NCBI GenBank assembly: GCA_963930655.1
Contig: OZ005602.1
Location: forward strand, 1,867,501 to 1,931,500
DNA: 64,000 nucleotides
Direction: 5' to 3'
DNA from: Myrica gale
Lineage: Eukaryota; Streptophyta; Magnoliopsida; Fagales; Myricaceae
A program made the position numbers and the translations under genes. The notes beneath the pieces were generated by a model. That model did no database searches, was not told where the DNA came from, and was given only the letters and a program-made list of their open reading frames with translations. Shown here in pieces: positions 35,647 to 49,042 of the stretch (position 1 is its first letter; each line of letters begins with the position of its first letter).

Positions 35647-36285
35647 CCGCATCCCAAGTCTTCTCCTGCAACATCTCACTTCCGAGAACCACCTCACCTA
35701 TTTTCGAAGTGTTTTCCCTTCCTATATTGTAGTCGATCCCACCTCCGGAGCTGGGGTTAGTATTTGAGTATTTGTATCAGTTCGGGTTGTTGAAGAATAA
35801 TTAGTACTATAACCGGCCAGTTTCCACGTACGGATGGTTTGTATTGTTAAATCTTTTAGCGTGATATATATGTAATCTTTCAAGTGCAAATGTCCTTGTG
35901 GACAAGTTGGGCTCGAAATGGATCGAGATCCTTTGTGACTTTTAAGTTTCAATAGCCATGTTATGATCTTCTTTTCTAATCTATGTAACCAATGTAAGCC
36001 AATAATTCAAGTTCTGCAAGGACTCAAAAGTGCTTTACATATATCAATAATGCTATTTTGCATGGCTACATGTTATTGTACGTCGAAATTAATTAGCACG
36101 TCTAAACAATTTTTTAACTTAATGATTTAAATAGCTCAGTTCCCATATGACGATTTTGATCGAGACATCACAGCATGACATGAAAAATCCCTGAAAAAAA
36201 GGGCTATGCATATCCAGGCATGCATTCTAAATGTATATACACATAATTCGTGATTGAATCCACCACTTGGCCGCTATACTCATAT
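35647..36285. other. EXT2 3' flank
   Basis: This holds the probable 3' UTR and AT-rich sequence up to the Copia target site. No gene was seen. Confidence 0.5.
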
Positions 36286-36290
36286 ATATA

Positions 36291-39200
36291 TATTAGCATC
36301 ACACCTTTAACCAAAGAGCATACCTCTACTTTAGCCAACGAGCATAACTTTGCACCGCAGCTTTCCACGTCACAGGGTGTAGAGCCTTCCACAGCTATCA
36401 CGTAACAAATTCTGTTACGCCTTGTAACAACCTTCTTTTGCCATATTCTTCATTGATTCGCTTGTACAGCGCATCTATAAAAGACACGCACCTTCTTTTT
36501 GTAATCATTGAGAAAGGAATACAATATTTGATTATATTCAAACATGGTATCAGAGCCCATAGACTCATCGTCTCTCTGATTCCTTCGTCCCTTGTTCATG
36601 GCTGCTCAATCATCTTCCCCATCTATTCCCTCCTCTCTTTCTCATATTATTAGCATCAAACTCACCTCAGAAAACTATCTTCTGTGGAAAGTTCAGATCT
36701 CTGCATATCTACGGGGTCAAGACTTGTTCGAGTATGTTGATGGAACTCTCACGGTTCCTGCAGAACTTCTTCCTGTTGAGGGCACTGCACCTCCCAAACC
36801 AAATCCTGCCTTCCTAGCCTGGCGACGTACAAACCAACTTGTTCTGAGTGCTCTCTTCTCTTCACTCACAGAGTCTGTAATCGGTCATGTGATTGCTGCC
36901 CACACTTCTCGTGATCTCTGGGTTAGCTTGGAGTTCATGTTCAACTCTCATTCTCAGGCTAAGGAATTTCAGATTCGTTTCCAGCTTACGAATCTCTCCC
37001 GAGGTGACCAGAATATTTCAGATTATTTCAGCAAAGTTCGCACTCTTGCTGATACTCTTCCTGCCACTCGCAATCCCCTTCCTGACAAGGAATTTGTGAC
37101 TTATCTGCTCACTGGCCTTCGACCCGCTTATGAGTCCTTCATCACCTCGGTGACAACTCGTGCAGAACCAATCTCCTCTCTTAAGCTTTATCAACTGTTG
37201 TTTATTCATGAGAGTCGGCTCTCTCATGCCTCCCGGAGTTCCTCTTTTGAACCCTCTGCTCACTTCAGTGCTGGTGGAAACCGTGATCCAAGAGGCAAAA
37301 GGCGTAATGGTCGTAATGGACGTAACCGTGGTCGCACTGGTGGCCGTCCTCCAACCTCTCACACTACCTCTCAACCCTCCTATACCTCAAATCGCCCCAC
37401 CTGTCAAGTCTGCAACAAACAGGGACATGTTGCTTTACAATGCTACTATCGTTTTGATCACTCTTACCAATATGACCCTCCTCATTCATTCTCTGCCAAT
37501 TACACCACACCTTCCTCTTTTTCTGATGCCAGTTGGTACCCCGATTCTGCCGCCACACATCATACTACCAATGATCTCAACCAACTGAATATTTCCTCTG
37601 AACAATACTCTGGTGGTGAACGTATTCGAGTGGGTGATGGAACTGGGCTTCCCATTCAGCATATTGGTGACTCATCATTCTCCATCAACTCTGCCTCTTT
37701 TACTCTTCACAATTTACTTAATGTTCCTGCTATTACCAAGAATCTTGTGTCTATTCTTCAGTTTTGCATTGATAATTCCTGCTTCTTTGAGTTTCACTCT
37801 GCTCATTTCTGTGTGAAGGACAAGCTGACGGGGAAGATCCTCCTCACCGGTCCAACCCGTGATGGTCTCTACCGTTTTCCTTGTACGTTGCCTTCTTCTT
37901 AACCATCCACTCATATTGGCGAACGTACCTTTTTTCCTTAGTGGCATCTTCGACTTGGTCATCCATCCTTGGAGCTTGTCTCTCGCATTCTTCACACCAA
38001 CTGCCTCCCTTCGTCTTCTGCTGCGTCTTCCTTCAAATGTGCTGCTTGTCCTCTTGCCAAGAGCCACCAGCTACCTTTTAGTCCTAGTTATACGCAAACT
38101 TCTTGTCCTTTACAGCTTGTATGTGCTGATGTTTGGGGTCCTTCCCCTTATGTGTCAAGACAAGGCTATCATTATTATGTTTCTTTTTTGGATCATTTTA
38201 CTCGGTTTACTTGGTTATTTCCCCTTCACTTAAAATCAGATGTTTCTCGTATTTTTACTTCTTTTCTCTCTTATGCTGAACGCTTCTTTAATACTAAGTT
38301 AGTCACTCTTCAAACTGATGGTGATGGAGAGTTTCGTTCTCTCACCTCTCTGTGCACCAAGCTTGGTATTACTCATCGTCTTTCCTGCCCCCATACCCAT
38401 CAACAGAACGGTCTCATTGAACGTAAACATTGCCACATTGTCGAGACCGGCCTTGCTCTCCTTGCTCATGCATCGCTTCCCTTTCGCTACTGGGCTGATG
38501 CTTTTGAGACTGCCACCTACCTTATCAACCTTCTTCCTACGCCTGTCCTAAACAACACATCACCTTATTTTTTGGTTCACCAAAAGCACCCTGACTACAA
38601 GTTTCTTAAGGTTTTCGATTGTGAGTGTTGGCCTAATCTCCGTCCCTACTGTCCTCATAAGCAGGACTATCGATCTAAGTCCTGCATCTTCCTTGGTTAT
38701 AGTTCCTCTCATAAGGGGTACAAATGTCTTGACACCAGCACTGATCGCCTTTACATCTCACGTGATGTTCTATTAAATGAGTCTTCATTCCCTCTTTCCA
38801 AATCCGCACTGTCCTTCTGTCCGCCACCACCTTTCTCTCCTACGGTTTCTCTTCCTATTTTCCCGCCCTCTATTTTAGGACCTGCTCCCTCTTCTCCTCC
38901 GAATCCTTCTCCTCTCCCTTCCAGTACTGCCAGTCCTTCTCGGTCTTCTCCTGCCTGCTCTGTCTCTTCCTCCCCTCCTTCCTCTCCTCTCCTACCTCCT
39001 CGCTCACCCATTATTACACGAGCTCAGATCAACTCCTCTCGCCCTCGTCACCTTACTATTTGCCGCCTCCACAAAGCCATTTATGGCCTCAAGCAAGCCC
39101 CTCGGGCCAGATTTGCTCAGCTCAGTTTCTGGCTTCTTGGTTATGGCTTTCTTGCCTCTGCTGCTGATCCTTCGTTGTTTATTTTCCATCGGGGTGCCCT

Positions 39201-40435
39201 TCACATGTACGTCCTCGTCTATGTGGATGATATTGTCATCACCTCTTCTCTGCCTACTGCTGCCGATGCTCTTGTTTCTGCTATGGGTGTCGTCTTTCCC
39301 GTCAAAGATTGGGCAGACTTTCCTATTTTCTTGGTCTGGAGGTTGACTACGTACCGGGTGGTGTTCTCCTTTCTCAGAGGAAATATATCCATGATCTTCT
39401 TCGCCGCTGCAACATGCTCTCCGCTAACACTATTTCCTCGCCCATGTCTGCCTCTACCAAGTTATCTGCTTTTGACTCCCCTGCTTTTGATGATGTCACT
39501 CTTTTTCGCAGTGTGGTTGGGGGGGCTCCAGTATCTCTCCTTGACATGCCCCGACATCTCTTTTGCTGTGAACCGTGTCTGCCAGTTCATGCATCAGCCT
39601 AAGCTTCCTCACTGGATTGGAGTCAAACGCATTCTTCGTTACTTGAAGGCCTCCATTAATCATGGCCTCTTCTTTGCATCTAGCTCTGGCTTTCGTCTCC
39701 AAGCCTACTCCGATGCTGACTGGGCCGGCTGTCCTGATAACCGTCGGTCCACCGGGGGGTTCTGTATCTTTCTTGGTCGTCATCTTATCTCTTGGAGTTC
39801 TCGTAAGTAGCGCATTGTGGCTCGCTCTAGCACCGAGGCGGAATACAAATCTCTTGCCAACACTACTGCCGAACTCATCTGGCTTCAGACTCTTTTACGT
39901 GATCTTGGCTTAACTCTCCCTCATCCGCCTACCCTGTGGTGTGACAATCTTGGTGCGACCTACCTCACGGCGAATCCTATTTTTCATTCTCGCACCAAAC
40001 ACATTGATGTTGACTTTCATTTTGTTCGTGATCGAGTTGTTGCTCGTACTCTTCATGTCTCCTTCTGCAGTAGTAAAGATCAACTTGCTGATGTCTTCAC
40101 TAAGCCTCTGGTTACTGACCGTTTTTCTTTTCTTCGATCGAGTCTCACTGTAGTTGACACCCCACTGGACTCGCGGGGGCGTATTAGCATCACACCTTTA
40201 ACCAACGAGCATACCTCTGCTTTAGCCAATGAGCATAACTCTGCACCGCAGCTTTCCACGTCACAGGGTCTAGAGCCTTCCACAGCTATCACGTAACAAA
40301 TTCTGTTACGCCTTGTAACAACCTTCTTTTGCCATATTCTTCATTGATTCGCTTGTACAGTGCGTCTATAAAAGACACGCACCTCCTTTTTGTAATCATT
40401 GAGAAATGAATACAATATTTGATTATATTCAAACA
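36291..40435 (+). mobile_element. Ty1/Copia retrotransposon 1
   Basis: The 254-bp LTRs are 36291-36544 and 40182-40435, differing at about ten positions. A perfect target duplication, ATATA, lies at 36286-36290 and 40436-40440. The primer site TGGTATCAGAGC is at 36545. The polypurine tract GCGGGGGCG precedes the right LTR. The LTR carries a promoter CTATAAAAGACACGC near 36476. The LTRs begin TATTAGC (probably once TGTTAGC) and end CA. Confidence 0.95.
36598..40179 (+). pseudogene. Copia 1 gag-pol, broken and internally deleted
   Basis: Gag (36598-37902) is intact, with a CQVCNKQGHVALQC zinc knuckle and the protease motif DSAATHH. A stop at 37900 precedes integrase (37969 on): CAACPLAK zinc half, CADVWGP, TDGDGEF and NGLIERKH give the D-D-E core. 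Reverse transcriptase is cut: after ITRAQINSSRPRH the protein jumps straight to CRLHKAIYGLKQAPR, so the fingers and first catalytic aspartate region are missing. YVDDIVI remains. Frameshifts occur near 39320 and 39490. RNase H ([18 protein letters not shown]) is split by a TAG at 39808. The end [11 protein letters not shown] is present. It cannot encode active RT. Confidence 0.92.
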
Positions 40436-41209
40436 ATATATATATTATCAACTGACTCAATATTTAGGGATCATATAACTATATTAGCGGATCACACATA
40501 CATACATGTATATATATATATGAATATCGGCTGGATCATTATTATTACATGAAATTTCTAGAAAAATATGTCAGAGAGAGAAATTAAGAGTGGACTGATC
40601 CTTTACGGCAAATGCTATAGATCATGAACGAACAATATGATACAATTAGGGAATAGGAAAGGCAACGTTAAGCACTATGCAAGCGTACTTAAGTCCCACG
40701 GACACAGCTGTGTGACTTCCATATATATGCATTTTAAATATTCATTTTGTAAGTTTTTAATTCTATAAAAAATGAGGATCGTTAGATGCCAGTAGCCTCT
40801 TCTAGAAATAAATGGTACACGTACGTACGTTTGCCTTGAAATTATCCAGCTATATATATTAATGAGTTATGCAAGCATCATTAGTACTACTTATAGAGCT
40901 AATCAGCCGAGTGACATTCTCACGTTTTCTCGGTTAGATTCAATGGTTAATTTTACTAACTGTCCCAAGTACAGTTAGCACAGTCAGTTATATTCTTACC
41001 AGCAACAATGTACTGCAATGCTCTAATGTAATCATTCATTACGTTACAATATAGGGGTATTACACAGAATTCACAAATTCTCTCTGGTACATATATCTCA
41101 AACTCAACTTGTGTTCATCACTAATCACAAGCTTCTACATGGTATTAAAGCAGAAAACAATTGTTTCCTGCTGAATCACACTCTGTTTTCTTGACTTCTT
41201 GAATTGAAG

Positions 41210-44200
41210 ATATGTTGCTTCAATCGACTCAATGTCTTTTAAAGAACTTCCTGTCATTCGCAGCAATCCTTCACCCAATTCTGCGATCATCAATAGTGCT
41301 TATACGATCAATCCAAGAGATATTTCTTGTCACCCCCCAAAAATCAACAGTGGACTTTTCAATAAAACAACTTGAAGAAAATTAACAACATCAAAACCTT
41401 AATGCTTTCAAAACATAAACTTGTACAATTTCCAAAACAATACTACTCCCGCTCGCATGCCATCTAAGTCTGATCCTTGACACGTTCTTCAATAATCGAA
41501 CTAATCTAGAAAACACGTATTGCAACGATCCAAAAGAACCAAAGATAATTGCAAAAACCCAACAATGACCGAATAGATAGAGAGAGTGGGAGAGAGAGTG
41601 AGCTCAAAAATTATACATAATCACTTTTGAGAGGTGTGCATAATCTCTGAGCGAGAAGTCCCTTTTATAGGTGAGAGACTTAAAAGACTGCCCAAAATAG
41701 AATAAAATTAGTCGTCTCTTCACAAACCACTCACTACTGCCATTAGTCTCCAAAATGGATAGAAACTTCGAGAAATGAGCATTGAAAATGAGAAGCCTCG
41801 AAAATCAGACAAAAAGGTGCTAAAACGGACGAGACATCGAAGAGACTAGAAAGAGGAAATTGATGAAAAGAGAAACTGAATGGTCAAAACAGCGGCTAGA
41901 GCACAACATTCGTGATTCTAACGTTGGGGGAAGAATAAGATTGAAATGCAACGTTTCATTTAAAAATTCAAATTGAGCACAAATTGATTGAAATAAAATA
42001 AAACTTCAAAAAAAAATAAGCACAGAAGTGCACCTGACTCAGCGGTCTTCTCCTTTTAAGCCTCAGGTCTGGAGTTCGACTCCAGCCATTGCAAAAGCTT
42101 TTTTTTTGAAACCGGGTTATCACATTTCTAACACTCTATTAGTCTCTCCACCTCTTAATGGAAATAACTATTACTTTTGGAATCGTGCAATATTGATGGC
42201 GATTGGGGCTAAGAACAAGTTCGGGTATCTAGATGGTAGAATAACTCGACCAGCTTCTACTGATCCTAACAACGACTCATGCTATTGCCGTAATTTAATG
42301 GTATCCTCCTGGATTTGTGCATCCATTTCTCCAAAGATTTCACAAGTGATCCTGTACATTGATTCTACTGAGAAAATATGAAAATTGCTTAAAGAGCGTT
42401 ATGAACAAAAGCAATGAACCTAGTATTTTTGAGTTACATCAAGCTATTAACAGTATAACTCAAGATCAGTCTTCTATCAATGAATATTTCACTCGAATAA
42501 AGTCATTGTGGAACAAGTTGCATTAGTTTTCACCTCTGCCCGTATGTAGTTGCAGTGTATGTAGAGGATGTACATGTGATGTTTTGAAACTGATCACTAA
42601 TTGTGAAGAGAAGAAATTAACCATGATTTTTCTCATGGGATTGAATGATGTATCTCCCTGTTCGTGGTAACGTTGTACTCATGAAACCTTTTCCTTCTTT
42701 GAATGAGATTTAATCTTTACTCATTCAAGAGGAATGACAACGATTCTTCACTCAAATATTGTTTTCAATCAAGAAAATGTTGCAATGTTAGCATGCAAAG
42801 CAACAAATTCTTCTGATATGGTGGTGGCTGATGCTCACAAAAGCAATATAACTTTGGTTTTAACCAACGTGAACACCCAATCTGGACCTACTGCAATCGG
42901 AAGAGGCACACACGTGACAAATGCTTTGAACTACTTGGTTATCCTCCTGGTTGGGTACACAAGAAGCAATCTTCTCAGGATTAAAGAAACTTTTTGCTGA
43001 TTTATGCACATCAAGTTGCTACTGTAATAGATCAATCTGATTCAACCTCAAGTTCCATTGGTTCTCAAGACTAGATTTATCAAATTCTTTGTCTCTTACA
43101 GGCTCAATCAAGACAACTTCCTCTTTGAACATTGATGTTCCACAACCATCATATTCTATCAACATTGCTGGTAAATTTCATTGCCTGTCATCTGCCAAAT
43201 TTACTTATCCACATGATTCTAACCTTTGGATTGTTAATAGTGGTGCCACTGACCATATGGTTTGTTCTCTATCACTCTTCTCCAATTTAGATCGTTCTGT
43301 AAATGCAACAGTAAGCCTTCCTACTGGTCATATAGCTCAGGTTACTCATATGGGCATTATCCACATATCTCTAGATTTAATCTTGTATAATGTCCTCCAT
43401 GTGTCATTTTCTACCTTCAACCTTATTTCCACCAGTAAACTAAACTCAGCTTTTGACTTGGATTGATTTTCTTGTCAAATAAATGCTTAATACAAGACCT
43501 ACTTGTATGGAAAATGATTCGAGTTGCTGCACAAAATGGGTGGCCTTTATCTGCTTGATTCAAATCCAATTTTTGATTCTTTGTCTTCCTCGGTTCCTAC
43601 TTTTTCTTCTTCCATTGCTAATAATGCTATTGCCTTATGGCAAAATCGACTTCGCCACATGCCATTCTCGAAATTACAGCTTGTCTTACCTGATGTAAAA
43701 TTCCATTCCAATGATAAACCATGTGACATTTGTCCTTTGGCAAGACAACATCAGATTCCTTTTCCTCATAGTTCAATTCATACTTCTCATCCATTTGAAA
43801 TGATACATTGTGACATTCGGGGTCCCTTTGCAATAGCAACATCTTAGATTCAAATCGAAAACTCGTACTCTGCTAGAATCTTTCTTTCACTTGGTTGAAA
43901 CTCAATTTACTTCCAAGATTAAAATTCTTAGATCTGAAATTGGATCTGAATTACATATGACTTCTTTTTATTCTACTAAAGGAGTCATTCGTCAAACTAG
44001 TTGTCCTTATCCTACCAAAAAAAATGGGATAGTAAAACGAAAACATAGACACCTACTAGAACTTTCAAGAGCACTTCGTTTTCACTCTAATGTTCCATTG
44101 AAATATTGGGGTGACTGTGTAATGACAACAACTTACTTGATCAATCAATCTCCCTCACCATTACTTCACAAAAATCACCTTATGAATTGTTGTTTCAAGT

Positions 44201-45930
44201 AAAACCGTCCTATACTCATCTAAGGGTATTCAGTTGTCTTTGTTTTGCTACCAATACTAGACCTCACAAATCCAAGTTTGAAGCTGGGGCTCACAAGTGC
44301 ATTTTTCTGGGTTATCCTTTCGGTGTCAAATGATATAAACGACTAGTTATTGAGTCCAAATCTACATTTGTTTCCCGGGATATCATCTTCCATGAACATT
44401 CCTTTCCTTTCAAAATAGACTGGTCTCCATCTAATTCTCTTCATTCAGACTTTGTTATTCCTACTCATGTCCCTGATTTTTCTCCTATTGAATATGTCCA
44501 GCTCCCTTCTGATTCTTCTCTCGAATCTATGCAGATTCCTTCTGAATTTTCTTCTGACAACATCAGTCCAGAACATCATGAGTTGTTTGATGTTCTTCCT
44601 CGAAGATCCAATCGAGTTTGTCACACTCCATACCTACATGATTATCATTACAGAATGATTTACTCTCTTGACAGCAAACTGCCTTCTTTTTCCTTGCATT
44701 CACTTCCTAGTTCTCCTATTCATTTGTCATGGTATCATTCTTCTTATCACTTATTTCCTACTCATAAGGCTTATACTTTAGCTCTTTCTATTCATACCGA
44801 ACCTAATACATATACACAAACCAAAGTTCGCAAACTTCTAAAATTGTTGTGGTTTGAAGCAACCAAGCTGGAAGTGGTTTCATAAACTTTTTGAGGCTTT
44901 ATTTTCTCTTGCTTATCAGCAACTAAGGCTAATTATAGTTTGTTTACTAAGGTTTTTGGTGCTTCTTTCACTGCCCTTTTAGTCTATGTTGATGATGTTC
45001 TAATTGCCTCTAATGACATGTCTTATATCACTCAAGTCAAATCTTATTTGGATACTCAATTCAAGATCAAAGATTTAGAAAAATTAAACTATTTTTAGGC
45101 CTTGAAATTGCACGAAGTACTGCTGGAATTTTCCTTAATCAACGAAAATTGTCTTAGAGGTGCTGGAGGACATTGGCTACTTAGGTTGCAAACCAACTGA
45201 TTTTCTAATGGACTCCAAATTAAAGTTTTCAAAGGAAGATAAGATTTGATAGATGACCCCTCATCTTATAGACAACTTGTTGGAAGACTCTTATATCTCA
45301 CTATAAATAGGCCTGATCTATCATATTCTGCTCACACCTTAGCATAATTTATGGATAAGCCAGACAAATCTCACTTAGCTGCTGCTTATCGAGTTCTTCC
45401 ATACATCAAGTCTACACCTACTCATGGTTTATTATTCGCAGATTCATCTTCCACTCAGTTGAAGGATTTTTGTGATGCGGATTGGGGCTTGTATTGACAG
45501 CCGGTGTTCCATTTCTGGTTTTTTTTCTCTACGTAGGTGATTCCTTGGTTTCTTGGAGCTCTAAGAAACACCATACAGTTTTGAGAAGTTCTGCCGAAGC
45601 AGAGTATAGGGTCCTTGCATCCCTAAGTTGTGAGATTATCTGGTGAATGCAACTTCTATCTGTGACAGCATTCCACATTCCTCCCCTGCTTCAGCGTATT
45701 GTGACAGCAAAGCAACATTTTCCTTGGCTGCCAATCCAATTACCATGCTAGAAAAAAACATGTGGAAATCGATTGTCATTTCATTCGAGAGAAGATTTTC
45801 AAACGCATTATTACCACTTTCTATGTTGCATCAGCTCATCAACTAGCTGACATTTTTACGAAACTCCTTGGCAAATCCCAATTCCAGTTTCTTCTGTCCA
45901 AGCTTGGCACTCACAGCATTCATATGCCAG
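41210..45930 (+). pseudogene. Copia 2 gag-pol remnants
   Basis: The pieces in order are: gag with LNGNNYYFWNRAILMAIGAK (about 42150); a protease-like NSGATDHM (about 43230); pre-integrase LRHMPFSKLQ and CDICPLARQHQ (about 43650-43750); integrase KNGIVKRKHRHLLE (about 44020); RT reduced to YGLKQPSWKWFHKLFEALF and then YVDDVLIAS (about 44990); and RNase H with SSAEAEYR (about 45590) and HQLADIFTKL (about 45840). Many stops and frameshifts occur. As in Copia 1, the RT region before YGLKQ is missing. Confidence 0.85.
41328..42124 (-). mobile_element. Solo LTR nested in Copia 2
   Basis: It starts TGTCACCCCCCAAAA and ends GGTTATCACA, with a perfect 5-bp target duplication, TTTCT (41323-41327 and 42125-42129). 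It splits the Copia 2 gag frame, which continues after it. A TATAAAAGG on the minus strand (41661-41669) suggests minus orientation. Near 42030-42092 it holds a tRNA-like piece with a perfect T-arm (CTGGAGTTCGACTCCAG). Confidence 0.85.
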
Positions 45931-46221
45931 GTTGAGAGGGAGTAGTAGAGCTAATCAACCGAGTGACGTTTTCATGTTTTCATGTTTTCTCTGTTATATT
46001 CATTCGTTAACTTTCCTAACTATCCTAAGTGCAGTTAGCATAGTCAGTTATATTATTACCAGCAACAAAGTATTGCAACGCTTGTATATAAGCAATGCTC
46101 TACTGTAATCATTCATTACGTTACAATATAGAGGTATTACACAGAATTCACAAATTCTCTCTCGTACATATCTCTCAAACTCAACTTGTGTTTATCACTG
46201 ATCACAAGCTTCTACAACTAC

Positions 46222-46900
46222 CAAAAACTACATATAAAGGGCTACGTGCATGGCTCCACATATATTTCATCAACAGCTCATCCCAATTCGACAATTTTTA
46301 GGCCGATATGTTTGGTCAGCGCTCTTGGAGAAGCTTTACACTACCATCTAATGAATCTTTGACAATATATATATAGGACAATTGACGTCGGACAAAATAG
46401 AGATTATTCTGTAGGCTAAAATAATAGGTAATTTGCAAGAAGGAAAGAGAGAATTTCGACCCAAGAATTCAGAAAACACTCTGAATTCAATAAAATTCGT
46501 AATAATCAGGAATGAATCAAAATAACCCACAAGCCGGGTTAAAATAACTGAAATTCGACCCTTAATAGAATTTTGCCAAAAATAGCAAAACCCTAAAAGT
46601 CTTACCAAAATGAAATACGGAAAGAAATCAAACGATTGCCTAAAATCTGGCCCAAATCGGGTTCATAATTATTTTCTAATCGACAAAAAGGAAATTACCA
46701 TAAATAGTAAAAATTAACTAAAAATAGATATTCAAAAAGGAAATCAGCTGATTTAGGGCTCGAAATGACGCTCGGTAGCTATGACGTGCGCGCCAAAAAG
46801 AGCTTTCCGAATTGGGGTCACGGGCGCGAATCAGACACTTGTAGCCAAAGTTATGGCCAAAATACGGACACGTGCACGAAAACTGCCCCAATTAGGCTAA
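46222..46900. other. Spacer without a recognisable gene
   Basis: AT-rich sequence is followed near 46760-46900 by a GC-richer piece (GACGTGCGCGCC, CACGGGCGCGAATC) that looks like part of an unidentified LTR. No boundaries were found. Confidence 0.35.
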
Positions 46901-46901
46901 A

Positions 46902-47387
46902 TCACGATTTCTGGCCATTTTTGCGCTGATCTGCCCGCTCCAGATAATCTAGCGCCATCAATGAGCAATTTGACAGCTCGACATCGTCTAACTCGGATCC
47001 CCCTACATCAACAATATATTTGGCTAAGTCCGCATAAAGATCAAGCTGCCAACAACGGTTGTGTTTCATGATTTGGTTCTCATGATTAAAGACATTAAGC
47101 ATCGACATCAATTTGTCAACTTCTGATGAGAGCTTAAACTGGGAAATTAAGTTCCCAATAACATTTGCTGTGTGATCATGTACCAAATTATTGAAGCTCA
47201 TGGGCAAATCCGAGCATTTTAAAATGATGTCAATTCTCTATTAGTTGATGTTATAGCTAAAACCCATGGTGCTAATCATGGATTCATGAAAAGAAAAATA
47301 TCGATCACACGTCCGATAAAGGTCAACTCTGGCTTCTTCTTCTTTAGGAAAGATGGAGTTGCATCCCCGACAACATATGGAAGCCAT
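46902..47387 (-). pseudogene. Unrecognised gene fragment
   Basis: Two minus-strand frames lie end to end. The frame 47387-47241 starts MASICCRGCNSIFPK and has 48 codons. The frame 47207-46902 starts MPMSFNNLVHDHTANVIG and has 101 codons. Their composition is protein-like (charged, leucine-spaced helices such as LYADLAKYIVDVGG), but I do not recognise a family. They may be exons of one gene or a frameshifted relic. No promoter, signal peptide or motif is visible. Confidence 0.3.
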
Positions 47388-47389
47388 GG

Positions 47390-48470
47390 TGCATTTAAGA
47401 ATTATATATTTTGAGAGTGATAACCACGTACGTATGTAGACATGAAGCTATTTCAAAGGCAGCAGCTAATATAACAGCACATATGTACATTTTTTATCAC
47501 TTGCAAAGGCATCATGATGTAAATATAATATTTGCATGTCATCCGGATTCATGAACTAGAAAGGGATTCACGTCCGCTTGTTGGTGAGACCAAATCAAAC
47601 TGAACAGCTTTCATTGTGATCTTTTCCAGAACTGCAATATGTATGAGATCGAATAGGAGATGAAGCAACTAGTTTTCTCCTACGATATGACGCGCATGCA
47701 TTTGGCATTCATATCTAGCTTTTTTTTTTTGGTAGTGGACCTCTTGATGAGGTCTGTAGATAGTTATATATATTTGTTCTGATTTGAAAAGATGGATTAA
47801 TTTTAATTGAAATTGGTACATGAAGTGCAAAGTCGATCAGATTGCTAAGGGGAAAGGAAAAGGTAAAACTTGCAGGGCGTTTGGTTCCAGTTTTTCCGAA
47901 AAAGAAATTGTATTCCACAGAATATAAAGACCACAATTTTATGTTTAAAATTAACTAGTACGTTTTTGGAGAATATCAAAGTAATATTTGTAAACCGGTT
48001 TCCTTATTTCTGTTCACGAAAAAAAAACCAGGAATTTATTTGAGTGAGTCCTCTTCCTGTTCTCTTGAAAAAGTGTTTAAAGAACTAGTTATTTTCTGAA
48101 AATCAAGTTCAAGCAGACCCGTGTAGTACTCTTTTGATAAAGTAAGGACATAAAGTTTTATACCTTCTATATATAGACACATTCAATGGTCTTGGATATA
48201 TGGCGGCTAGTCATACATTTCAGCTATATATATATATACACTTAATCATATGTACTAATACAAAGAGCAAGTATTAATTTATAATCTAAAGCTATCTTAT
48301 TGTCCACTGGTGAGGAAAACATTTATATATTATCTATAGCGACAGTGACAAGATAGGATGATTTTGGCTTAATTTGCATGGAAAAAAAATGTCCTGACAT
48401 TGATCATCATAGAAGCATCAGATAATAAAGCATTGCTTTGAAAAAGGTATGGAAATTTTAAACAAGCTAG

Positions 48471-48504
<34 letters not shown>

Positions 48505-49033
48505 TACAATGATTAAAAGATTGCTAATCTGTCTTTCAATATAATACATGTATGAATTCATGGAGAGAGAGAGATTAGTATGGATAGAATATAATTAACG
48601 AAAGCTGATACAGTTTTCAAAAATTAATTTGACTGTCATTCAGAGTAACGGGTTAAATATTAGGTAACCTTCACCCAAAAGTACACGCTAAAGGACTTCG
48701 AAAAGAAATCCTTTTTGATTTGTGATGGCGAAGTTTAATTGACAATTGGATGGATTTGACATGATCACAAAGACGGCTTCTAGGTGTGGGAGTGCTGTCA
48801 TGCAGGTGCATGTTTTACTGGTGAAGGTCTTTGTATTTGACCTGTACATGTTCCCAGCAGCCAAAAAGGAAAAAAAAATGAAAGTAAAGCATGATATGAT
48901 TTAAAATATGTACTTTCTCCCATACCTAGCTATAAGCAAGCATGATAGAGCTAGTTTACTTCCTCCCTGTCCTAGGATAAGAGAGTCTTGAAGGATCTCT
49001 TCATTTACTGCTTCTGTGAAAAGTAAATGAGGG
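47390..49033. other. Spacer without a recognisable gene
   Basis: This is AT-rich sequence with a pure TA dinucleotide run at about 48472-48502. The 73-codon frame at 47715-47936 has no recognisable product. Confidence 0.5.
48472..48502. repeat. (TA)n microsatellite
   Basis: About fifteen uninterrupted TA units. It is likely to vary in length between individuals. Confidence 0.9.
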
Positions 49034-49042
49034 AATATTAAT

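Larger units (their letters stand above)
40891..46216 (+). mobile_element. Ty1/Copia retrotransposon 2, heavily degraded
   Basis: The LTRs are 40891-41139 and 45943-46216. They are similar, but the right one has extra sequence around GTATATAAGCAATGC. A perfect target duplication, ACTAC, lies at 40886-40890 and 46217-46221. The primer site TGGTATTAAAGC at 41140 differs from the usual one at two positions. It is more decayed than Copia 1 and so probably older. Confidence 0.92.

Noticed and set aside
42030-42095. tRNA-Lys gene candidate
   Set aside because: Only the T-arm and a D-arm-like stretch are convincing. The anticodon and acceptor stems do not pair, so it is reported as a tRNA-like piece and not as a gene.
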